A stretch of DNA of 64,000 bases from Streptomyces albus subsp. albus (lineage in GTDB: Bacteria; Actinomycetota; Actinomycetes; Streptomycetales; Streptomycetaceae), in contig NZ_JODR01000013.1 in assembly GCF_000725885.1 (NCBI RefSeq), forward strand, positions 62,001 to 126,000, given 5' to 3'. The notes below the pieces were generated by a model, which was not told where the DNA came from, searched no databases, and saw only the letters and a program-made list of their open reading frames with translations. The position numbers and the translations under genes were made by a program. This document shows, piece after piece, positions 56,174 to 64,000 of the stretch (position 1 is the first letter of the stretch; each line of letters starts with the position of its first letter).

Positions 56174-59008
56174 TCAGCCGGTCAGGTGGTCCGCCAGCAC
56201 CTCCGCCAGGTGGCGGCTGCGGTAGCCGCCCAGTTGTGCCAGTTGGGTGCGGCACGAGTAGCCGTCCGCGAGCAGGACCGTTCCGGGGGCCGCCTGTCGT
56301 ACGGCGGGCAGCAGCTGGTCCTCGGCGCAGGCGACGGACACCTCGTAGTGGCCCTTCTCGAAGCCGAAGTTGCCGGCCAGACCGCAGCAACCGCCGCTCA
56401 GTTCGCCGGTCAGTCCGGCCCGCTGCCGCAGTTCGCGGTCGGCGGTGTCGCCGATGACGGCGTGCTGGTGGCAGTGGGTCTGGCCGGCGACGGGGCGGTC
56501 GATGCGGGGCGGCTGCCAGTCGGGGGCCAGTTCCTGGAGGGTCTGCGCGAAGGTGCGGACCGCTCGTGCCAGGCGCTTCGCGCGGGGGTCCCCGTCCAGC
56601 AGTTCGGGCACGTCCGTGCGGAGCGCCGCCGCGCACGGCGGCTCCAGCACCGCGACGGGCAGCCCGGCGTCCAGCGCCGGCTCGATCCGGTCCAGGGTGC
56701 GGCGCATCACCGCGCGGGCCCGGTCGAGCTGGCCCGTGGACACGTACGTCAGCCCGCAGCACACCTGCTTCGGCGGGACGACGGGACGCAGGCCCGCGTC
56801 CCGGAAGACCCGCACTGCTGCCGAACCCGCCTCGGGCGACAGGTAGTTGGTGAAGGTGTCGGGCCACAGCACGACCGGCTTCCCGGACTCCTGCGCGCGG
56901 CCCGGCTGCGCGCGCCACCAGCGGGTGAAGGGGGTGCGGGGCAGCGCCGGGATGTCCCGTTCGGCGGCGAGCCCGCCCAGCCGTTTGGCGAGGGCCGCCA
57001 GGGGCGGCACCGCGGCGCCCGCGTTCAGCAGCGGTGCCGTGCGCGTGGCGGCGGCCAGCCGCAGCCAGCGCGGCAGCCGGCCCATCGAGTAGTGCGCCAT
57101 GGGGCGGCGCCTGCCCGGGTGCGCGGCGTCGCCCTCGTGGTAGTGGTGCAGGAACTCGGCCTTGTAGGTGGCCATGTCCACCCCGACGGGGCAGTCGCTG
57201 CGGCAGCCCTTGCAGGACAGGCACAGGTCGAGGGCGTCGTGCACCTCCTCGGACTGCCAGCCGCCGGTCACCACCTCGCCCGCCAGCATCTCGTGCAGCA
57301 GCCGCGCCCGGCCCCGCGTCGAGTGCTTCTCCTGGCCGGTCGCGCGGAACGAGGGGCACATCACGCCCGCTCCCGCCACGGTCTCGGTGCGGCACTTGGC
57401 GACGCCCACGCAGCGGCGTACGGCGGCGGAGAAGTCACCGCCGTCGTGCGGGTAGCCGAAGGCGACGTCCACCGGCTCGCGCGGCAGCGGCGCGAACCGC
57501 AGGTTGGCGTCCAGCGGTTCGGGCCGCACCAGCACGCCCGGGTTGAGCCCGCCCGCCGGGTCCCACAGGTCCTTGAACCGGCCGAAGAGGGCGACCATCT
57601 CCTGCCCGTACATGCGGGGCAGCAACTCGGCGCGGGCCTGGCCGTCGCCGTGCTCGCCGGAGAGGGAGCCGCCGTGGGCGACGACGATGTCGGCCAGCGC
57701 GGTGGAGAAGTCGCGGAACGTCGCGATGCCGGCCGCGTCCAGCAGGTCGAAGTCGATCCGGACGTGGATGCAGCCGTCGCCGAAGTGCCCGTAGGGCAGC
57801 CCGCGCAGCCCGAACTCGCGCAGCAGCTTGCGGAAGTCCCGCAGATAGGCGCCGAGCCGGTCCGGGGGCACCGCGCAGTCCTCCCAGCCGGGCCACGCCT
57901 CCGTGCCGTCCGGCATGCGGGTCGCCGTGCCGGAGGCGTCCTCGCGGACCCGCCACAGGGCGCGCTGTCCGGCCGGGTCGGTGACCAGGGTGTGATCGGT
58001 GCTCTCCTCGGCCGCCGCACGGCACAGCCGCTGGGCCGCGGCCTTCGCCTGGGCCGCGTTCTCGCCGCCGACCTCCACGAACAGCCAGGCGCCGCCCCGC
58101 GGGAGGGCGGCGCGGTCGGCGTCGCCCACCAGGTCGTCGGCCATGCCCTCGACGGTCAATGGACTGTGCGGCAGCAGCCCGGCCGCCGCCTGGGCGGCCA
58201 CGCTCTCGTCGGCGTACCCGAGGACGGCCAGCACGCGCGCGGCCGGGGCGGGGACCAGCCGGACGGTGGCCCGGGTGAGCACCCCGAGGGTGCCCTCGCT
58301 GCCGGTGAAGGCCCGCGCCCAGTCCTCGCCCTTCTCGGGCAGCAGCTCGTCCAGCGCGTAGCCGGAGATCCGGCGCGGCAGCTGCGGGAAACCGGTGCGC
58401 AGCCGGGCCAGCTCGTCCCGGACGAGGGCGCGGACGGCCGACCGCAGCGGGCCGGGAACGCCCTCGCCGCCGCGGGCCAGGCGGGCCCGCTCACCGCCGT
58501 AGGTGAGCACGTCCAGCTCGCGCACGTTGTCGGCGGTGGTGCCCCAGGCCACCGAGTGGGAGCCGCAGGAGTTGTTGCCGATCATCCCGCCGAGGGTGCA
58601 GCGGCTGTGCGTGGAGGGGTCGGGGCCGAAGGTGAGGCCGTGGGGGGCCGCCGCGTTCCGCAGGTCGTCCAGGACGACGCCGGGCCGGACCACGGCGGTG
58701 CGGCTCGCGGGGTCCAGCTCCTCGACGGCGCGCATGTGGCGGGTGAAGTCGAGGACGACGCCGAGCCCGGTGGCCTGCCCCGCGATCGACGTGCCCGCGC
58801 CCCGGGGCACCACCGGCACCCCGTGGTCACGGCAGACGGCCAGGACGGCCGCCACGTCGTCCTCGTCACGCGGCGCGACCACACCCAGCGGGACGCGGCG
58901 GTAGTTCGAGGCGTCCATCGTCACCAGCGCTCTGTCCTGGGCGCCGAACTCCACGTCGCCGCCCACCGCCGCCCGCAGTGCTCTCTCCAGGTTCCGTGCG
59001 TCTGCCAT
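56174..59008 (-). CDS. FAD-binding and Fe-S-binding fused dehydrogenase (D-lactate/glycolate type)
   Basis: 944 residues from ATG 59008. N-terminal PCMH-type FAD domain (VPVVPRGAGTSIAGQATGLGVVLDFTRHM; HSRCTLGGMIGNNSCGSHSVAWGTT), FAD-oxidase C-terminal cap with HFGDGCIHVRIDF and SGEHGDGQARAELLP, then a ferredoxin-like segment (LDLCLSCKGCRSDCPVGVDM; four Cys for a 4Fe-4S cluster) and two CCG domains (KQVCCGLTY, GGCCGLAGNFG). It is a natural fusion of GlcD- and GlcF-like parts, as in D-lactate or D-2-hydroxyglutarate dehydrogenases feeding the quinone pool. Membrane-associated but without TM segments. Single-gene transcript by appearance. Confidence 0.93.
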   Translation of the reverse strand: MADARNLERALRAAVGGDVEFGAQDRALVTMDASNYRRVPLGVVAPRDEDDVAAVLAVCRDHGVPVVPRGAGTSIAGQATGLGVVLDFTRHMRAVEELDPASRTAVVRPGVVLDDLRNAAAPHGLTFGPDPSTHSRCTLGGMIGNNSCGSHSVAWGTTADNVRELDVLTYGGERARLARGGEGVPGPLRSAVRALVRDELARLRTGFPQLPRRISGYALDELLPEKGEDWARAFTGSEGTLGVLTRATVRLVPAPAARVLAVLGYADESVAAQAAAGLLPHSPLTVEGMADDLVGDADRAALPRGGAWLFVEVGGENAAQAKAAAQRLCRAAAEESTDHTLVTDPAGQRALWRVREDASGTATRMPDGTEAWPGWEDCAVPPDRLGAYLRDFRKLLREFGLRGLPYGHFGDGCIHVRIDFDLLDAAGIATFRDFSTALADIVVAHGGSLSGEHGDGQARAELLPRMYGQEMVALFGRFKDLWDPAGGLNPGVLVRPEPLDANLRFAPLPREPVDVAFGYPHDGGDFSAAVRRCVGVAKCRTETVAGAGVMCPSFRATGQEKHSTRGRARLLHEMLAGEVVTGGWQSEEVHDALDLCLSCKGCRSDCPVGVDMATYKAEFLHHYHEGDAAHPGRRRPMAHYSMGRLPRWLRLAAATRTAPLLNAGAAVPPLAALAKRLGGLAAERDIPALPRTPFTRWWRAQPGRAQESGKPVVLWPDTFTNYLSPEAGSAAVRVFRDAGLRPVVPPKQVCCGLTYVSTGQLDRARAVMRRTLDRIEPALDAGLPVAVLEPPCAAALRTDVPELLDGDPRAKRLARAVRTFAQTLQELAPDWQPPRIDRPVAGQTHCHQHAVIGDTADRELRQRAGLTGELSGGCCGLAGNFGFEKGHYEVSVACAEDQLLPAVRQAAPGTVLLADGYSCRTQLAQLGGYRSRHLAEVLADHLTG

Positions 59009-59104
59009 GGCCTCAGCGTGCCTGCCGGGACGGCCGGGGCGCTGCCCCCGCAACGGCACGAACACCTGTGTCCCGGATCACGTTCGGGTGACCCGGCGGC
59101 GGCG

Positions 59105-59479
59105 TCAGGGCGCGGCGGCGAACGGGTCCGGGGCGGTGAAGCCCTCCAGGAGCCGGGCCGGCGCCGCCTGCTGCCAGGAGTCGACGACGATGTCCCGCAG
59201 CTCCGTCATGTCCTCCAGGGCGGCGAGCCGGGCCCGCACCCAGTTCGAGGACGCCTCGTGCGGCGGCACCCAGAACTTGTGCGGCTCGGCGGCGATCAAC
59301 TCCTCCCGCTCGTGGCGGGGGCAGCGGACCGCGAACGACGACTCGTCGTCCGGCATCGTCAGGAACATCTTCCCGGCGACCCGGAAGGTGGGCATCGCCC
59401 AGGCGATGACCTCCTTCGTCCCGGGCAGCGCCAGGGCGAGCCGCCGGACGTCGTCGGGGCCGGGTCGCGGTCCAGTCAT
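59105..59479 (-). CDS. MmcQ/YjbR family protein
   Basis: 124 residues with the CyaY-like fold of MmcQ/YjbR: DVRRLALALPGTKEVIAWAMPTFRVAGKMFLTM, FAVRCPRHEREELIAAEPHKFW and SSNWVRARLAALEDMTELRDIVVDSW. Family members bind DNA weakly or are of unknown function. Transcribed leftward, divergent from serC with about 105 bp between starts. Confidence 0.88.
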   Translation of the reverse strand: MTGPRPGPDDVRRLALALPGTKEVIAWAMPTFRVAGKMFLTMPDDESSFAVRCPRHEREELIAAEPHKFWVPPHEASSNWVRARLAALEDMTELRDIVVDSWQQAAPARLLEGFTAPDPFAAAP

Positions 59480-59572
59480 GGCGTCAGCCTAGACGCGGGG
59501 ACCGACAGCCCCCGCTGTCCACCTCTCGTCTCAGGCGGTGGACGTTCCGCGATGCGGATGCCCGCGCGGCAC

Positions 59573-60703
<1,131 letters not shown>

Positions 60704-60757
60704 CAGGTCCGGCGCACAGCTGACCGGCACACAGCTGACCGGTACGGAAGAGACCCA

Positions 60758-60790
60758 CGCGGGGCGGGCCACACGGTGGCCCGCCCCGCG
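60758..60790. terminator. Very strong bidirectional terminator
   Basis: CGCGGGGCGGGCCAC (60758-60772) and GTGGCCCGCCCCGCG (60776-60790) form a perfect 15-bp stem with a 3-base loop between convergent serC and the ABC permease gene. Confidence 0.92.
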
Positions 60791-60815
60791 CTCGTCTTCA
60801 CACCGGCCCTGCGGG

Positions 60816-61657
60816 CTACCGGCCCAGCCGCTGGAAGCGGCGGACGGCCAGCGGCAGGAAGACGGCCGTCAGGGCGAGCGGCCACACCACGGCCATGAGC
60901 AGGGCGTGCTCCTCGATCCAGCTCCCGCCGCCGGGCACGGGGTTGCCGAACAGGTCCCGTACGGCGTTGGCGGTGGCCGACACCGGGTTCCACATGGCGA
61001 GGGTGCCCAGCCAGTCCGGCATCAGGGAGGGCGGGGTGAAGACGCTGGAGATCATCCCGAAGGGGAAGGCGACGGCGAACAGATTGCCCGCGCTCTCCTG
61101 GTTCTTGGCCAGCAGACCGAGCAGCACCCCCACCCAGATGAGGGCGAAGCGCAGCAGGAGCAGCAGGGCGAAGGCCGCGAGGGCCGGGAAGAGCCCGTCG
61201 TCGGGGCGCCAGCCGACGACGAGGGCGATGGCCGCCATGACCGCGAGGTCGAGCGCGGCGTGCAGGACGTCGGAGACACCGCGTCCGGTGACCACGGCGG
61301 AGGAGGCCATCGGCATGGCCCGGAACCGGTCGGTGACGCCGCGCTCCTTGTCGACGACGACGGCCATGGCGGTGTTCATGAACCCGAAGGCCATCGTCAT
61401 GGCGAACATCCCGGGCATGGCGTAGTCCTTGTAGGACACGCCCTCACCGACCTCCATGGCGCTGCCGAAGACGTAGACGAACAGCAGCACGGAGACGATC
61501 GGGAAGCCGAGCTGCCAGGCCACCAGCGACGGCTGCTTGACCAGGTGTGTCAGATCTCGGCGGACGATCGTCCAGCAGTCGGCGACGGCCCAGTACAGCC
61601 GGCGGCCGGCCCCGTCGTCGGCGGGGAGCGGCACGGGGACGGAGTGGGTGGCGGTGC

Positions 61658-61661
<4 letters not shown>
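60816..61661 (-). CDS. ABC-2 type transporter permease (DrrB-like)
   Basis: 281 residues from GTG 61661, overlapping the ATPase gene's stop as GTGA. Six predicted membrane helices (for example [66 protein letters not shown] and [20 protein letters not shown]). The coupling-helix region [23 protein letters not shown] and the ABC-2 signature [24 protein letters not shown] are typical of daunorubicin-resistance DrrB proteins. Forms an exporter with the ATPase at 61658-62692 for a hydrophobic compound. Confidence 0.94.
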
Positions 61662-62692
<1,031 letters not shown>

Positions 62693-62713
62693 GCATCCCC
62701 TCCTGGAAACCGA

Positions 62714-62751
62714 GTACGCCGTACCCAGATAAAAAAGCGTACAGCCTACGC
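62714..62751. promoter_or_regulatory. Two small palindromes between the ABC exporter and its TetR gene
   Basis: GTACG-C-CGTAC (62714-62724) is perfect, and GCGTA-CAGCC-TACGC (62737-62751) is a second, spaced one. An A-tract (AAAAAA at 62731-62736) lies between. Likely TetR operators in the 96-bp divergent region. Confidence 0.55.
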
Positions 62752-62788
62752 AGTCGAGCGCAAGGGGATTTCCTACGATGACCGCACC

Positions 62789-63568
62789 ATGACGAGCGAC
62801 CACCCCACGGACCACGAGACCGGACTGACCCGCCTCCGCCGCAGCCTCGACCTGCTGTGGGGCCGTACGGGCAAGGACCGGCCCGCACGCGGGCCCAAAC
62901 GCGGGCTGACGCTCCAGCAGATCGTGGTCACCGCCGTCGCCCTCGCCGACCGCGAGGGGCTGGCCGCCCTGTCCATGCGCCGGGTCGCGGCCGAACTGGG
63001 CGTCGGCACCATGTCCCTGTACCGCTACGTGCCCGGCAAGGACGAACTCGTCGCCCTGATGGTCGACCACGTCCAGGACCCCGCGGGCGACGAACCGGAC
63101 AGCCCCGTCCACCAGGACTGGACCGGCCTCCTGGAGACGGTCGCCGAACGGACCTGGGAGCTGTACACCGGCCACGCCTGGCTGATCCAGGTGAACACGG
63201 CCCGCCCCGTGATCGGCCCCCGCTCCATGGCGTGGCTCGACCGCGCCCTCGGCGCACTGGAAGGACTGCCCCTCAGCGGGCAGGAGAAGATGGCCGTCCT
63301 CACCGGCCTCGAACACCTGGTGCTGGGCGCCGCCCGCACCCACGTCCTCCACCACCAGGCCGCCCAGCACTCCGGGGTCAGCGACAAGGAGTTCTGGAGC
63401 ACCCAGGAGCCGTACATGGTGCGCGGCATGGAAGAAGGCGCGTTCCCCCGGCTCGCCGGCCTCCCGGAGGACTCCTTCGCCGGGGACGCCGTCGAGGCCC
63501 TGCGGTTCGCCGTACGGGCCCTGCTCGACGGCTTCCGGCGCCTGGTGGAGGAACGCACCGCGGACTGA
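62789..63568 (+). CDS. TetR family regulator (TetR_C/TetR class) of the ABC exporter
   Basis: 259 residues from ATG 62789. After a 38-residue leader the HTH follows at about 42-90 (LTLQQIVVTAVALADREGLAALSMRRVAAELGVGTMSLYRYVPGKDELVALMVDHV); the C-terminal domain (WTGLLETVAERTWELYTGHAWLIQVNTARPVIGPRSMAWLDRAL) resembles the TetR_C family, binding drug-like ligands. Divergent from and probably repressing the DrrAB-like exporter. Confidence 0.93.
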   Translation: MTSDHPTDHETGLTRLRRSLDLLWGRTGKDRPARGPKRGLTLQQIVVTAVALADREGLAALSMRRVAAELGVGTMSLYRYVPGKDELVALMVDHVQDPAGDEPDSPVHQDWTGLLETVAERTWELYTGHAWLIQVNTARPVIGPRSMAWLDRALGALEGLPLSGQEKMAVLTGLEHLVLGAARTHVLHHQAAQHSGVSDKEFWSTQEPYMVRGMEEGAFPRLAGLPEDSFAGDAVEALRFAVRALLDGFRRLVEERTAD

Positions 63569-63659
63569 ACGAACGCGCCACGGGCCGAACGCGCCACGGC
63601 CGAACACCCGGGCGGGGCCGGCCGTGGTGTCGGGCGTGGTGTCGGCCGTGGCGCCGGGC

Positions 63660-64000
63660 TCAGTCGCCGCGGCGGCGGAAGAGGCGGCGCAGCCCCCACC
63701 ACACGGCGAAGGCCGCGACGAGGGTGGCCGCGCCCAGGCCGAGCGTACGGTTGTTCTCGTCGTCGGAGCCGCCCCCGCCGCCGTTCCCCTGCGAGCCGCC
63801 GGAGTTCTCAGCGTCCTCCTTCTGCACGGACGACGGCACGGCCTTGCCGGTCAGCCGGACGGGCTCCACCGGGCTGCGGACCCCCTCGGAGCCGAACATC
63901 AGGGTCCGGCCGTCCGGGGTGAAGGTCACCGACTCGCCCTGGCGCTGCAACGGCACCGGCAAGGAGGAGATCTTCTCCGGCTTGCCGTCCCGCCACCGGT
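63660..64000 (-). CDS. C-terminal part of a membrane-anchored extracytoplasmic protein (5' end outside window)
   Basis: At least 113 residues; the gene starts beyond the window edge. Visible: SLPVPLQRQGESVTFTPDGRTLMFGSEG, which looks like a beta-propeller or WD40-like blade, then a Ser/Gly/Asp/Asn-rich flexible stalk (GGSQGNGGGGGSDDENNR), one transmembrane helix (LGLGAATLVAAFAVWWGL) and a basic tail RRLFRRRGD. So the bulk lies outside the membrane with a short cytoplasmic end. Function not assigned. Confidence 0.75.
   Translation of the reverse strand, partial: RWRDGKPEKISSLPVPLQRQGESVTFTPDGRTLMFGSEGVRSPVEPVRLTGKAVPSSVQKEDAENSGGSQGNGGGGGSDDENNRTLGLGAATLVAAFAVWWGLRRLFRRRGD

Overview
The window is a stretch of a very GC-rich actinomycete chromosome, almost certainly Streptomyces or a close relative. 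The evidence is the codon bias (G or C in nearly every third position), HTH/DUF397 gene pairs, HATPase/STAS/ECF-type regulators, a NsdA-like differentiation regulator, a DmdR1-type iron repressor, and a core gene set (purU, an SCO4402-like gene, dmdR1, a SIS-domain gene, pdxH, citA, serC) that I recall being close together in Streptomyces coelicolor. I see no rRNA, tRNA, CRISPR array, transposase or integrase.

Layout. 1-2.6 kb: a frameshifted GlxA/AraC regulator, then a TetR repressor divergent from an NAD(P)-binding reductase with two tandem operators between them. 2.7-15.2 kb: a catabolic cluster (Zn-alcohol dehydrogenase, aldehyde dehydrogenase, three acyl-CoA dehydrogenases, SDR, cyclase/hydrolase, amidohydrolase, acyl-CoA ligase), tied together by three copies of one palindrome in its divergent promoters. 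15.2-31 kb: mostly conserved regulatory and housekeeping genes (STAS protein, sigma/anti-sigma pair, PurU, a proline-rich membrane protein, a TPR regulator, a Prim-Pol domain protein, an alpha/beta hydrolase-fold protein lacking its Ser, DmdR1, SIS protein, PAS protein, PdxH). This part is broken by a 1.5-kb gene-free repeat region (25.0-26.6 kb) and by an intergenic stretch holding a tiny ORF with an ideal promoter and ribosome binding site. 31.3 kb: citrate synthase.

32.5-35.2 kb is a divergent HATPase / HTH-DUF5753 regulator locus followed by six tandem DUF397 genes, every junction being a 4-bp ATGA overlap. 35.2-44.2 kb is one long leftward operon for branched or terpenoid acyl-CoA breakdown: TIGR03084 protein, AtuA-like protein, carboxylase beta and alpha subunits, acyl-CoA dehydrogenase, enoyl-CoA hydratase and TetR.

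44.4-56.0 kb is an accessory island. It contains a graspetide-type RiPP cluster (precursor, ATP-grasp ligase, PIMT-like methyltransferase), three copies of an HTH-DUF397 module of which two have decayed HTH genes, a small Cys/Ser/Asp-rich ORF directly in front of an APH-fold kinase-like gene, an AraC regulator next to a Tat-exported intradiol dioxygenase, and a lower-GC two-gene ATPase plus TOPRIM-like module that resembles an anti-phage system. 56.2-64 kb returns to chromosomal genes: a fused FAD/Fe-S dehydrogenase, a MmcQ/YjbR protein, serC (probably leaderless), a DrrAB-like ABC exporter with divergent TetR, and the end of a membrane-anchored protein.

Many gene pairs overlap by 4 bp (ATGA or GTGA), so translational coupling is common. 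Start sites were chosen by homology, ribosome binding site and these overlaps.
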